Shown here: in pieces, positions 1 through 7,522 of the stretch
Position numbering within the stretch: the stretch's first letter is position 1
Layout: the number at the start of each line of letters is the position of its first letter
Notes under the pieces: generated by a model
Database searches by the model: none
Told to the model about the DNA's origin: nothing
The model's input: the letters and a program-made list of their open reading frames with translations, nothing else
Virus record (IMG/VR): IMGVR_UViG_3300027908_000046
Coordinates: 1-26,008 of that record
Source: a virus
Strand: one strand, 5' to 3'
Length of the DNA stretch: 26,008 nucleotides
Made by a program: the position numbers and the translations under genes

Positions 1-35
1 GCGCGGGTAACTTCCTTCTTTCCACGCTCGCTCAT
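1..35 (-). CDS. N-terminal fragment of a leftward gene cut by the window edge
   Basis: An ATG at 35 on the minus strand opens a frame that runs off the left edge and begins MSERGKKEVTR. A weak AAGGA box lies about nine bases upstream. Only 11 codons are visible, so no function can be given. It would be the last visible gene of the leftward operon that starts at 1978. An 8-bp inverted repeat lies directly upstream. Confidence 0.35.
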   Translation of the reverse strand, partial: MSERGKKEVTR

Positions 36-36
36 C

Positions 37-70
37 CGTTCTGATCCTTTGGTTTTGATTTTTCAGAACG
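37..70. repeat. Perfect 8-bp inverted repeat upstream of the edge gene
   Basis: CGTTCTGA (37-44) and TCAGAACG (63-70) are exact reverse complements separated by 18 AT-rich bases. On the leftward mRNA the second arm lies between the AAGGA box and the ATG at 35. It could be a protein operator or an RNA hairpin that covers the start codon. There is no T-run beyond the stem, so it is a poor terminator. Confidence 0.4.
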
Positions 71-91
71 CACATACTGAACCGCGAACCG

Positions 92-394
92 TTAATTTTT
101 CATTTCCTCATCGGGCTTTGCGGCCACCCATATCGCATCAAAAATCGAGGCCGATCCAAGTGCGGCGAGGCCGGCCTCGGTGATCGCCCACAACTCCGAC
201 CAGTAGACGTCACCACACTGACGCGGCCTGCGCTCGACGTACCCGGCGACCTCGAGGTTCCGCAGGTGGTACTTGGCCCACCCGCCGACCCGGAAGCGCG
301 CCGGGTCCTGCGGGATGACCTGCTCGACCCCGTAGCGGTCGACCGGGCCGTGCTTTTGGAGCGCGGTCAGGATCTTGACGTGGAGAGGGTTCAT
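92..394 (-). CDS. Small winged-helix-like protein
   Basis: A 100-residue protein. Residues about 5-75 have the pattern of a winged-helix DNA-binding domain: a first helix (VKILTALQKHGPV), then a recognition region (KYHLRNLEVAGYVERR) and a wing ending in an ITEAGLAAL-type helix. It probably binds DNA, but no family was identified. Its ATG overlaps the stop of the upstream gene (391-729), so it is translationally coupled in the ATPase operon. Its C-terminus (SIFDAIWVAAK) oddly repeats the helix after the Walker A motif of the ATPase two genes upstream, including an exact 17-bp DNA match; see findings. Confidence 0.6.
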   Translation of the reverse strand: MNPLHVKILTALQKHGPVDRYGVEQVIPQDPARFRVGGWAKYHLRNLEVAGYVERRPRQCGDVYWSELWAITEAGLAALGSASIFDAIWVAAKPDEEMKN

Positions 395-729
395 AGGTCG
401 CGCTCCTGGATGAAGTTTTCCGCCGCCACGCGCGGGCTAAAATGTTTTTCGAAACATCGTGCGGCGACCATGGCGCGACCAACATCGCGCGCCGTGATTT
501 CGTAGAGCGCGTCCGGATAGGGGTAGAATCCCTTGATCCACAAATCTTGGCTACAGCGCGGCCGCAGAACGTCGTCGAAAACTTCTTTCTGCGAGAAGGT
601 TTTCAGGCGCCGGCGCTCGCGCCTTGCGCGGATCATGTTAGCGGCCCACCGCTTGTCTTGAAGCCATTGGGCGAAGGCGATCCACCATCGCGGACCGATC
701 GTCGGAAGTCGGGGCGCTTCACGAGGCAT
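391..729 (-). CDS. Hypothetical basic protein, second gene of the leftward operon
   Basis: A 112-residue Arg/Trp-rich protein with no motif I recognise. It has an N-terminal basic helix (residues about 20-45, ending RARRERRRLK) and a C-terminal part containing ITARDVGRAMVAARCFEKHF. The start overlaps the end of the ATPase gene by 11 bases and the stop overlaps the next ATG by four, so the three genes form one coupled unit. A role with the ATPase in DNA recombination or repair is only a guess from position. Confidence 0.6.
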   Translation of the reverse strand: MPREAPRLPTIGPRWWIAFAQWLQDKRWAANMIRARRERRRLKTFSQKEVFDDVLRPRCSQDLWIKGFYPYPDALYEITARDVGRAMVAARCFEKHFSPRVAAENFIQERDL

Positions 730-1978
730 TTGCCACCGCCCCGTCTACGATCACGAACCCGATCTTGCCGGTCTCGTCGACTCGTTCCAGCCACACCTGG
801 TAATCGCGGGACTTCGCCATCGCGGCGATCACGCCCAGCGACTTGCTGTCGAGCGTGCTTCCCTCGTAGCTGCGGAGGATTCGGAGTTCCGGATTCTCGG
901 CCATGCCGATCGAGCACGAGACGATCAGCTTCTCGGCGTGGCTCGCGTTGGCGAACGGGACGCCGCGGTAGAGGACCTCGCCGTCGCCCAGGTCGAGGCC
1001 ATCGACCGGCATCTTGGCGAGGGCGATCGCTTGCTTGCGCCGGGAGTCGCACTCCTCGATCTGCTCCGTCAGCGCGTCGGACTCGGCCTCGAGCTTGCGC
1101 GCCGCCTGCTCATGCCGCTCGCGATTGTCGAACAGGGCGATCACGCCCTTGATCCGCTCGGCCTCGGAGACCTCCTGGCGAAGCGCGGCGACGTCGATGG
1201 CATCGGCAATTGGGCCGGCATCGGCAACTCGCTTCTTGATCGCGGCCGCGTCTTGCTCAAGCGAGGTTACTCGCGCGCGCAGGCGCTCGGCCTCATCGAG
1301 TTTGGCTTCGGCTTCGGCCAGAAGACGATCACGCTGGGAAATCGCGACGTTGCGCCGACCGTTGAAATCCGCTGCCGCCTGGATCTCATCTATCTTGGCC
1401 GCCACGTCCACCGGCTTGGGCTTCGGCCCCGACGGCAGGTCAATCGACGCCGCAGCCGCGCGCTCGCGCTTGGCGTCGCGATTTACGTCGGTCCGACGAC
1501 TGAACGCCTGCTCGCGGGCGGCCGTGTTGGCTTCGAAATCGAACCCGGTCACGAACCGCTTCAGGGTCTCGAATTGTGATTTCTTGTCGGCCCGGGCGAA
1601 GGCGAGCGGGTCGAACGCTAGGGCGCCAAGGAAGCCGTCGATCACCGCCTGCGGGCTGCGGATCTGGGCACCGTTGCCGGCGGTCACGGTCAGGTCGGTC
1701 GTCAGGTCGCCGTGCTTGTCGCGACTGAACTTCCGCTCGACCACGTAGTCGACCTTGCCGTTCCCGAGGGTCAGCGTGATCGTCGCCCGCTCGGCCCCCT
1801 TGCGGATCGGCTCGACGCCGGCGACGGAGCGTCCCTTGAGCGCCACCCATATCGCATCCAAGATGCTGCTCTTGCCATTCCCATTGGCTCCGGTGATCTC
1901 GACCAAGCCGCCATCCGGGCGGATATTGACGGCACGCAACCTTTTGAAATTCTCGGCCCTGAGTTCGATGATCCGCAT
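719..1978 (-). CDS. AAA ATPase of the SMC/RecF/Rad50 type
   Basis: A 419-residue ATPase. The N-terminus (MRIIELRAENFKRLRAV) is the first strand and Phe-Lys-Arg turn seen in RecF and SMC proteins, followed by Walker A GANGNGKS at residues 30-37. The middle (about 170-320) is rich in Ala, Glu, Arg and Lys and looks coiled coil. The C-terminal head half has AEKLIVSCSIGMA and a Glu near SYEGSTLDSKSL, where the signature and Walker B normally lie, though neither is canonical. Phage proteins of this type act in recombination or end processing; the precise role is unknown. The start is supported by GGAGA seven bases upstream, and the gene is transcribed leftward from the divergent region at 2002-2040. 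Confidence 0.8.
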   Translation of the reverse strand: MRIIELRAENFKRLRAVNIRPDGGLVEITGANGNGKSSILDAIWVALKGRSVAGVEPIRKGAERATITLTLGNGKVDYVVERKFSRDKHGDLTTDLTVTAGNGAQIRSPQAVIDGFLGALAFDPLAFARADKKSQFETLKRFVTGFDFEANTAAREQAFSRRTDVNRDAKRERAAAASIDLPSGPKPKPVDVAAKIDEIQAAADFNGRRNVAISQRDRLLAEAEAKLDEAERLRARVTSLEQDAAAIKKRVADAGPIADAIDVAALRQEVSEAERIKGVIALFDNRERHEQAARKLEAESDALTEQIEECDSRRKQAIALAKMPVDGLDLGDGEVLYRGVPFANASHAEKLIVSCSIGMAENPELRILRSYEGSTLDSKSLGVIAAMAKSRDYQVWLERVDETGKIGFVIVDGAVANAS

Positions 1979-2001
1979 GACGGTTCTCCACAGAATCGGA
2001 A

Positions 2002-2040
2002 TTGACGACTCGATTAAGGCAACTGTCTAATCGCAGTCAA
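2002..2040. promoter_or_regulatory. Divergent promoter/operator A
   Basis: The region between the leftward ATPase and the rightward early genes holds two facing promoter-like sequences: rightward TTGACG (2002-2007), 18 bases, TCTAAT (2026-2031); leftward TTGACT (complement of 2035-2040), 16 bases, CTTAAT. Between the -35 boxes is TAAGGCAACTGTCTAATCG (2015-2033), closely matched at 8782-8800 and, inverted, near 14511-14530. The motif overlaps both -10 boxes, as expected for a repressor site controlling both directions. The promoter calls rest on consensus matching by eye. Confidence 0.6.
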
Positions 2041-2110
2041 CACCGGGACGTTGACCGGCGGCGAATAAATCTGTCTCATCCACACTCAATCCTTCCCGGA
2101 GCGCGCGCAA

Positions 2111-2512
2111 ATGCGATCGATGTCGAAGTCCCTCACGCAATGGCTGCTCGCCGTCGCCGGCGAGTACGCCCGCGCCCGGAACCTGTCGATGTCGTCCGTC
2201 GGGTTCTACGCGGTCAGGGACGCGAAGTTCTTGTCGACCGACGATCTCGGCAACCTAGTCCGGCCGGGCTTCTCGCTGGCGAAGCTCGACCAGGCGATCA
2301 CGTGGTTTTCGGAACGCTGGCCCGCGGGCGCGAGGTGGCCGGACCCGCCGGCGTGGCCCTACCCAATCCCGACCACCGAACCAGGAGAACCGAATGGCAA
2401 AGCGAGCATCGAAGGCGCCGAAGGCGGCCCCCAAGGAAAAAAAGGCCAAGGCGGCCCCAAAGCCAAAGGGCGCCGCAAGAGTGGTGGCGCGCGACGACAA
2501 CCGGGGCGATGA
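2111..2512 (+). CDS. Hypothetical protein, first rightward early gene
   Basis: A protein of 133 residues (130 if the second ATG at 2120 is used; a GGAG box lies about ten bases before the first). The N-terminal ~95 residues (SLTQWLLAVAGEYARARNLS, then a DAKFLSTDDLGNLVRPGF region) look like a normal folded domain. The last ~40 residues are Gly/Lys/Arg-rich and overlap the next gene by 119 bases in another frame, an unusually long overlap; that tail may be meaningless or involve recoding. Function unknown. Confidence 0.55.
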   Translation: MRSMSKSLTQWLLAVAGEYARARNLSMSSVGFYAVRDAKFLSTDDLGNLVRPGFSLAKLDQAITWFSERWPAGARWPDPPAWPYPIPTTEPGEPNGKASIEGAEGGPQGKKGQGGPKAKGRRKSGGARRQPGR

Positions 2513-3062
2513 CGCAATCCGCCAGAACTTCCTGCAGCACCTCAGCCAGTGGCAACAGACCGATGCCAAGCAGAAAGTCCTCGACAAGCAGTGGAAGGAC
2601 ACCAAGGCCGCGCTGAAGGCGGACGGCCACAAGGTCATCCAGATGCAGATCGCGCAGTCGCTCTCCGGGAGCGCCAAGAAGGAGGCAAAGGTCTACGGCG
2701 AGGTCGAGGACCGGCTGAAGGTGGCCCGCTACATCGGGCACAAGCTCGGCGCCCAGTACGATTTGTTCGCCCAGCCCGACCGGACGCCCGGCGACGAGCG
2801 CTGGTACGACGAGGGCAAGCAGGCGTCGATGGAGAACCAGCCGAAGTCGCCGCCCCACGCGCCCGGCACGGTCGCCTACACCAAGTGGATGGAGGGCTAC
2901 GCCGACCACCAGTCGAAGATCATGGCCGGGTTCAAGCCGACCGAGCCGAAAGAGCCCGCGGACGAGCGACCGCGCCCGGTCGACACCGGCGATCCGAACC
3001 GGGCTGCGGCGGGTTGGGGACCGTCGAAGGCCGACCCCGGCCGTCCGCTCGACGCGGCGTAA
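2394..3062 (+). CDS. Lys/Ala-rich protein with a ribosome-modulation-factor-like tail
   Basis: 222 residues from an ATG with a good AGGAGA box. Residues 1-30 are a Lys/Ala/Pro-rich basic tail. Residues about 40-125 are helical and charged (WKDTKAALKADGHKV, then an EVEDRLKVARYIGHKLGAQYD helix), loosely like small alphaproteobacterial GapR/DUF2312 proteins. Residues about 136-172 have the spacing WYDEG..A....PP......W..GY, which resembles the short Rmf/CrpP fold. The assignment is pattern-based and uncertain; a nucleic-acid- or ribosome-binding role is an inference. The codons contain an A AAA AAG heptamer at 2438-2444. Confidence 0.6.
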   Translation: MAKRASKAPKAAPKEKKAKAAPKPKGAARVVARDDNRGDDAIRQNFLQHLSQWQQTDAKQKVLDKQWKDTKAALKADGHKVIQMQIAQSLSGSAKKEAKVYGEVEDRLKVARYIGHKLGAQYDLFAQPDRTPGDERWYDEGKQASMENQPKSPPHAPGTVAYTKWMEGYADHQSKIMAGFKPTEPKEPADERPRPVDTGDPNRAAAGWGPSKADPGRPLDAA

Positions 3063-3067
3063 AAACT

Positions 3068-3364
3068 ATGGCCGGTAAATTCGTTTGGCTGCTCTGGAAC
3101 GGAGTCGTCGGCTGCGAGAAATGGGCAGCCGACGTTCCCCACGAATACGTCAAGCGCAAGGATACCGATCCCGGCCGGGTATTGCTGGCTGAGTATCTTT
3201 TGGACGCGGATCAAGAGAACTGGCCGCTGGCAGCGCTTGCCAAGCAGTTTCCCGCTCCGGAAGGATGGTGGAGAAATCCGACCCGTACCAAAGTCGCCGT
3301 CGAGATCGATGTTCCGGTAGCGAGAGACCAACTTGCCATTGCTGGCGTCAACTTCTGGTCCTGA
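3068..3364 (+). CDS. Hypothetical Trp-rich small protein
   Basis: 98 residues, start ATG 3068 chosen because it lies just after the upstream stop; the ribosome site is weak. The sequence (KFVWLLWNGVVGCEKWAADV at the N-terminus, EGWWRNPTRTKVAVEIDVPV later) has no recognised motif. It ends three bases before the RuvC-like gene and is probably in the same transcript. No signal peptide is seen. Confidence 0.55.
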   Translation: MAGKFVWLLWNGVVGCEKWAADVPHEYVKRKDTDPGRVLLAEYLLDADQENWPLAALAKQFPAPEGWWRNPTRTKVAVEIDVPVARDQLAIAGVNFWS

Positions 3365-3367
3365 TCC

Positions 3368-3910
3368 ATGACCCGCCTGTTCGTCGCCGGATTTGATATC
3401 GCTACTTCGACCGGCTGTGCTGACGGGTTCACCACGTCGAACCGGCCGCGCTGCTGGACTTGGAGTCTGGCGGCGGCCGGCAAGTTCAGGCCGGCGAAGC
3501 TCGCATTGCTGCGCGACTACTGTGACCGGTACTTCGCCGAGAATCCGGTCGACCTGTTCTTCTACGAGCAGGGCTTGCGCACTGCGGTCGCGGCCGAGAT
3601 CGGCATGACAGAGGAGACCGTCGCGCTCCTGCGCGGCGCGATCGGCGTGGCCGAGGCGTGCGCCGCCAAGGCGCGCATCCCGCATATTCAGGCAATCGAT
3701 GTGCAAGACGCGCGCAAGCACCTGACCGGGCAGCGCACGTTCCCGAAGGGAAAGGCCAAGGACGCCGTGTTCCGGTGGTGCCATACGCTGGGCTGGGACC
3801 CGAAGAACCTGGACGAGTCCGATGCCTGCGCCATCTGGTCCTACGGGTGCGGGACCGCCAATCCGCTGGGCGCGGTCGGCGTCACCCCATTGTTCGCGGG
3901 GCGCATGTGA
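3368..3910 (+). CDS. RuvC-like Holliday junction resolvase (RNase H fold)
   Basis: 180 residues. The first strand carries VAGFDIATSTGCA with Asp10 as the first catalytic acid, the FFYEQGL strand gives Glu67, and LDESDACAIW near the C-terminus gives Asp149/Asp152, the usual RuvC-type acidic set. Known relatives cleave branched DNA in phage replication and recombination, often before packaging. The stop overlaps the GTG of the next gene (GTGA), so the two are coupled. A general RNase H-fold nuclease remains possible. Confidence 0.75.
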   Translation: MTRLFVAGFDIATSTGCADGFTTSNRPRCWTWSLAAAGKFRPAKLALLRDYCDRYFAENPVDLFFYEQGLRTAVAAEIGMTEETVALLRGAIGVAEACAAKARIPHIQAIDVQDARKHLTGQRTFPKGKAKDAVFRWCHTLGWDPKNLDESDACAIWSYGCGTANPLGAVGVTPLFAGRM

Positions 3911-4530
3911 AATTGCCTCCAGACCATGTTTTCGCCGGGCTTGAAGCCCGCGGATATCGCGCCCTGATGTGCGACCCGCCCTGGCATTTCCGCGCTAGGA
4001 CCGCCCTCCAAATGAGCAACTGGACTAGTCAGCGCGACGCGGAGAAACATTATCGCGTCATGGGTGTCGACGACATTTCGTCGCTGCCGGTCGCATCGCT
4101 GGTCGACCCGGCGGGATGCCACCTGTTCCTGTGGACAACAGGTCCATGCCTGCCGCAGGCATTCGAGGTCATCAAGGCGTGGGGATTCCGCTATTCTGCG
4201 GTTGCGTTCACGTGGGTCAAGCTCAAGAAATCCTACGATGCGCACCAACTGCGGTGCCTGCCGACGGCGGAGGCCGACCTTCACGTCGGACTGGGCCTGA
4301 CGACCAGGAAGAACGCCGAGTTCTGCCTTCTAGCGCGCCGCGGCAACTGCAAGCGCGAATCAAAGAAAGTCCGCGAGATAATCATGTCGCCGGTGCGCGA
4401 ACACTCCCGCAAGCCGGACGAGGCTTACGCGCGCGTGATGGAATACTGCTCCGGTCCTTATCTGGAGATGTTCGCCAGGACGCAGCGACCGGGATGGACC
4501 TGCTGGGGCAACGAGGTTGAGCGGTTGTGA
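3907..4530 (+). CDS. MT-A70 family adenine methyltransferase
   Basis: 207 residues from GTG 3907; this start overlaps the upstream stop and keeps the catalytic motif DPPW at residues 23-26 well inside the protein, whereas the next ATG (3967) would place it at the extreme N-terminus. The remainder fits the family: LFLWTTGPCLPQAFEVIKAW, FTWVKLKK, GLGLTTRKNAEFCLLARRG and a C-terminal PGWTCWGNE. Phage relatives methylate adenine N6 in DNA, which can block host restriction. Target sequence unknown. A hairpin follows the gene. Confidence 0.85.
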   Translation: MKLPPDHVFAGLEARGYRALMCDPPWHFRARTALQMSNWTSQRDAEKHYRVMGVDDISSLPVASLVDPAGCHLFLWTTGPCLPQAFEVIKAWGFRYSAVAFTWVKLKKSYDAHQLRCLPTAEADLHVGLGLTTRKNAEFCLLARRGNCKRESKKVREIIMSPVREHSRKPDEAYARVMEYCSGPYLEMFARTQRPGWTCWGNEVERL

Positions 4531-4569
4531 CCCGTTGACCGGGCCGGCGAGTCGGTCCTAAATAGAAAA

Positions 4570-4593
4570 CGGCCCGGGGGAGAATCCGGGCCG
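4570..4593 (+). terminator. GC hairpin after the methyltransferase
   Basis: CGGCCCGG (4570-4577) and CCGGGCCG (4586-4593) form a perfect 8-bp stem with an 8-base loop. There is no real T-run afterwards, so it may be a weak or Rho-assisted terminator, or an mRNA-stabilising hairpin. It lies in the 4531-4657 gap, which holds no gene. Confidence 0.45.
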
Positions 4594-4657
4594 GTTCCTA
4601 GACCTCGACGACAGCGTTAGCCCGCTTCGCCGACTGAACGTGAAAGGCCACGTCCCA

Positions 4658-4900
4658 ATGGATAAAACTCCTATTGCATCATTGCGTTCCCGTCAACCTT
4701 GCGATGGCGGGGAAAATCCGTCGCTGTTCTCCGGTGCCATCGGTGATCTCCTGCAGTTTCTTACCGACGTCGGCGTCTCTTCTAGCCAAGCGGTCGAAAT
4801 GGTCTGTGATGCCATCGATGAACATGAAGCCCTCTGCGAATGGGCCAAGACTCTCGACGACCCGATGACGGGACATTCCTGGCCGGAGTTCGTCGTATGA
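4658..4900 (+). CDS. Hypothetical acidic small protein
   Basis: 80 residues from ATG 4658 (an in-frame GTG at 4640 would add six; neither has a clear ribosome site). The C-terminal half is helical and acidic (SSSQAVEMVCDAIDEHEALC). The stop overlaps the next ATG (ATGA), so it is coupled to the replication-associated gene. Function unknown; position suggests a replication accessory. Confidence 0.55.
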   Translation: MDKTPIASLRSRQPCDGGENPSLFSGAIGDLLQFLTDVGVSSSQAVEMVCDAIDEHEALCEWAKTLDDPMTGHSWPEFVV

Positions 4901-5592
4901 GCGCCGCTTTCGAGGAAGTTTTTGGCGCGCTCATCAGCACCGGAATGCTGCCCCAAAAGGCGGCCCAACTTCTCAGTCAAATAGCCCTGGAAGGCGCCGC
5001 TGCAATCGCCAAGCCGGAGCCCTCTGCGGGCACCCTCAGGGTCCGCAAATTTAGGGAACGCCAGCGAGCGTTACAGAAACGCGATGTAACGCCTACAATC
5101 TATATTTCCCAAGAAAATCAATCATCGGATTTGTTACCTGTAACATCCAGTCGATCAATCCCCCTAGAACCCCCTAAAGAATATAACTACCAAGAAAACA
5201 AGAATCCTTTGGTGATTCCAGATTCCGCTAGCGCGGGGCCAAGCGATCTTTTTGGCTACATCAGCTTCGACAAAACCATCACATTTTCGCGCCCAGAAAT
5301 CACCACCCTCGAAACCAAATGCTATTCGCTAACGAACGTCTACGGAACGATCCGTAATCTTTCCGAGAGCCAGTGGGCGGCGAGCATGAGGCCGGAGGAT
5401 CGCAAGCGCGCCGTCTCCAACCAGGTTTTCAAGATGCACAACAACCGCATCAGGAAGCTTGCTCCGAAGCCGGGAGAGAAAGATCAGGCGGCTGTTGACG
5501 AGCGCGACGAACGCATCCGACAAAGAGACGAAGGCGTGGCAGCGCGTGAGCGGATTTTCGCGAAGCGACGGGCGGCGGGCGATGGAACGTGA
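4897..5592 (+). CDS. Replication-associated hypothetical protein upstream of primase
   Basis: 231 residues. An N-terminal helical region (residues 1-36) is followed by a basic segment RVRKFRERQRALQKR, then a low-complexity, clearly AT-richer linker (roughly 5090-5230) and a C-terminal helical part (ETKCYSLTNVYGTIRNLSES) ending in a charged coiled-coil tail. It sits directly before the primase-helicase and overlaps the zinc-ribbon gene by 11 bases, the usual place for a phage replication initiator or helicase loader, but no conserved motif proves that. Its base composition differs from its neighbours, suggesting recent transfer. Confidence 0.55.
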   Translation: MSAAFEEVFGALISTGMLPQKAAQLLSQIALEGAAAIAKPEPSAGTLRVRKFRERQRALQKRDVTPTIYISQENQSSDLLPVTSSRSIPLEPPKEYNYQENKNPLVIPDSASAGPSDLFGYISFDKTITFSRPEITTLETKCYSLTNVYGTIRNLSESQWAASMRPEDRKRAVSNQVFKMHNNRIRKLAPKPGEKDQAAVDERDERIRQRDEGVAARERIFAKRRAAGDGT

Positions 5593-5887
5593 GACTGAGG
5601 CACAGGCGAACTTCCGGCTCCTGGGCCGGACGGGCGCGACGCGCGCGGGGCACTTCCGGTGCCCGCAGTGCTCCGACCAGCGGCGAAAAAAGAACGTCAA
5701 GGTGCTCTCGGTAAAGGCGGCGGACAATGGCGAAGGATTCGTCTTCAGGTGCCACCATTGTGGATTTTCCGGGTTTGCAACACCGGATGGACCCCGAGGC
5801 CGGGGCGTGGCTCACCGAGGTGCGACACGTAAGCCCGGCGACCTGGGAGAAGTTTCCCGTCGCAAGCGGTACGGTGTTTTTCCCTGA
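5582..5887 (+). CDS. Zinc-ribbon part of a T7-type primase, separate frame
   Basis: The frame opens at ATG 5582 and has CPQC at residues 27-30 and CHHC at 57-60, the four-Cys zinc ribbon of T7 gp4-like primases that recognises the priming site. After CHHCGFSG the frame continues only as Arg/Gly-rich sequence to 5887, which looks like out-of-frame translation. The expected rest of the protein (TOPRIM and helicase) lies in the +1 frame from about 5775 on. So this is either a separate zinc-ribbon protein, one half of a frameshifted gene, or a programmed +1 frameshift; see findings. Real coding probably ends near 5770. Confidence 0.6.
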   Translation: MERETEAQANFRLLGRTGATRAGHFRCPQCSDQRRKKNVKVLSVKAADNGEGFVFRCHHCGFSGFATPDGPRGRGVAHRGATRKPGDLGEVSRRKRYGVFP

Positions 5888-7292
5888 GCTGGAGCGCAAG
5901 TCGCCGGCGATCTTCTTCCAGGCGGCGGACGGCGGGTGGAAGGCGCGCGCCTACCCGGACAAGGCGCACACGCAGAAGAAGGGCACCGAGCAGTCGTTCT
6001 GGAATCTCGCCGCGGTACTCGACGGGCCGATGGACCGGGTCTACATCACCGAGGGCGAGATCGACGCCATGTCGCTCGCCGAGGCCGGGATCGGCCCCAA
6101 CCGGATACTGTCGGCGCCGTCCGGGACGACCGGCCTCGCCTACGTCGAGAAGGCGCTCGCCGCCGGGCTGAGCAAGTGCAAGCGGTTCGTGTGGTGCGGC
6201 GACCAGGACGCGGTCGGGCTCGCGCTGCGCGCCGAGATGGCGAAGGTCCTCGGGGTCGCCAGGTTCTACTTCATCGAGTGGCCGGACGGGATCAAGGACG
6301 CCAACGACTTCCTGCGCAAGGACGGGCGCGAGGATCTCAACGACCTCGTTCGCAACGGCGCGATCGAGTGGCCGGCCGAGGGTATATTCCGGCTCTCGGC
6401 GATCGCCGACATGCCGCCTCTCACGCGCTGGCTGACGGGGTTCGACGGGTGGGCGGGGAAAGTCTACCTCGCGCCCGGGACGCTATCGGTAGTCACCGGA
6501 CAGCCGGGAATGGGCAAGACGCAACTGTGGTCGCAGATATGGTTCCAGGTCGCCCATGCCCATGACATCGTCGTCGCGGCCGCGTCGTTCGAAACCCGGC
6601 CGAAGCCGCACTATCAACGCATCCTGCAGCAACTCCACGGCCGCGGGCTGATCCAGAACCTCGACGGTCGCGCGATCGCGGCCGCGAACAAGTGGATCGA
6701 CGATCACTACCTGTTCTTGCTCCACCCGGAACGCCGGCCGACGCTCGAGTGGACGCTCGACCAGGCAGAAATCGCGGTCGTCCGGTACGGCGCAAAGGTC
6801 GTCAAGATCGACCCCTGGAACCGGATGGAGCCGAACCGCGAAGGCAAGGAAAGCGAAACCGAGTATGCGAGCCGGTGCCTACGCGCGCTCTACAATTTCG
6901 CGGTCGACTTCGGCGTTCACGTCCAGGTCGTCGCGCACCCGGCGAAGGCGAACGAGTATCGGCGCTTGGCGGTCCCGACGCTCGAGGACATCGCCGGAAG
7001 CAAGCACTGGGACAACATGGTCGACCAGGGATTCGTCGTTCACCGGCCGCGCCTATTCGACGACGACGGCAACCGGGTGACATATTCCGAAATGCACCAC
7101 GTCAAGGCGCGCTTCGAGGAGCTCGGCTACCCCTCCAAGTTCGGGCTGGAGTTCGACGTCGACCAAGGCCGGTTCGGCGTATGCCCGCTCGCGAAGAAGA
7201 AGATCAAGTCCCCGAGGGAGGAAGCGCAGACCGCCAAATCTTCCGACTACGACCAGGGCAACTTCGACCAGATGAAGGACTTCGAACCGTGA
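5727..7292 (+). CDS. TOPRIM primase and DnaB/T7-type helicase
   Basis: 521 residues from ATG 5727; the first ~19 residues look like read-through of the other frame, and ATG 5787 is an alternative start. TOPRIM: YITEGEIDAMSL (Glu109, Glu111, Asp113), CGDQDAVG (Asp159, Asp161) and KDANDFL near 190. RecA-like helicase: Walker A GQPGMGKT at 258-265, Walker B VVKIDPWNRME with Asp362, and VVAHPAK as a later helicase motif. It would unwind and prime the phage replication fork. The zinc ribbon is encoded just upstream in another frame. The stop overlaps the next GTG. Confidence 0.85.
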   Translation: MAKDSSSGATIVDFPGLQHRMDPEAGAWLTEVRHVSPATWEKFPVASGTVFFPELERKSPAIFFQAADGGWKARAYPDKAHTQKKGTEQSFWNLAAVLDGPMDRVYITEGEIDAMSLAEAGIGPNRILSAPSGTTGLAYVEKALAAGLSKCKRFVWCGDQDAVGLALRAEMAKVLGVARFYFIEWPDGIKDANDFLRKDGREDLNDLVRNGAIEWPAEGIFRLSAIADMPPLTRWLTGFDGWAGKVYLAPGTLSVVTGQPGMGKTQLWSQIWFQVAHAHDIVVAAASFETRPKPHYQRILQQLHGRGLIQNLDGRAIAAANKWIDDHYLFLLHPERRPTLEWTLDQAEIAVVRYGAKVVKIDPWNRMEPNREGKESETEYASRCLRALYNFAVDFGVHVQVVAHPAKANEYRRLAVPTLEDIAGSKHWDNMVDQGFVVHRPRLFDDDGNRVTYSEMHHVKARFEELGYPSKFGLEFDVDQGRFGVCPLAKKKIKSPREEAQTAKSSDYDQGNFDQMKDFEP

Positions 7293-7522
7293 CGGCATAT
7301 TGCGAATCCCGCGCGAAGCTCCGCGAGCAGTTGGAGTGGCGCGGCCCGGGCGGGCGGCCGCAAGGCATCCTGACGCTCACCCGCGCCGAGGCCGAGGCCG
7401 TCCTCGCCAGGCCCGTCGAGCCGCTGGACGTGCTCGACGAGATCGGCCGGCTCGCGGCGTCGGTGTCGAATGAGCAGATCGAGAGCTATGCCGATGCCGG
7501 CGGCATGAGGCCGTCCGCATGA
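7289..7522 (+). CDS. Hypothetical small protein
   Basis: 77 residues from a GTG that overlaps the helicase stop (GTGA); its own stop overlaps the next ATG (ATGA). Charged and helical (LTRAEAEAVLARPVEPLDVL, then EQIESYADAGG); no motif recognised. The double coupling supports a real gene in the replication operon. Confidence 0.6.
   Translation: MTAYCESRAKLREQLEWRGPGGRPQGILTLTRAEAEAVLARPVEPLDVLDEIGRLAASVSNEQIESYADAGGMRPSA

Noticed and set aside
2897-3784. Minus-strand frame opposite three rightward genes
   Set aside because: It crosses well-supported genes including the RuvC-like resolvase and has no recognisable domain.
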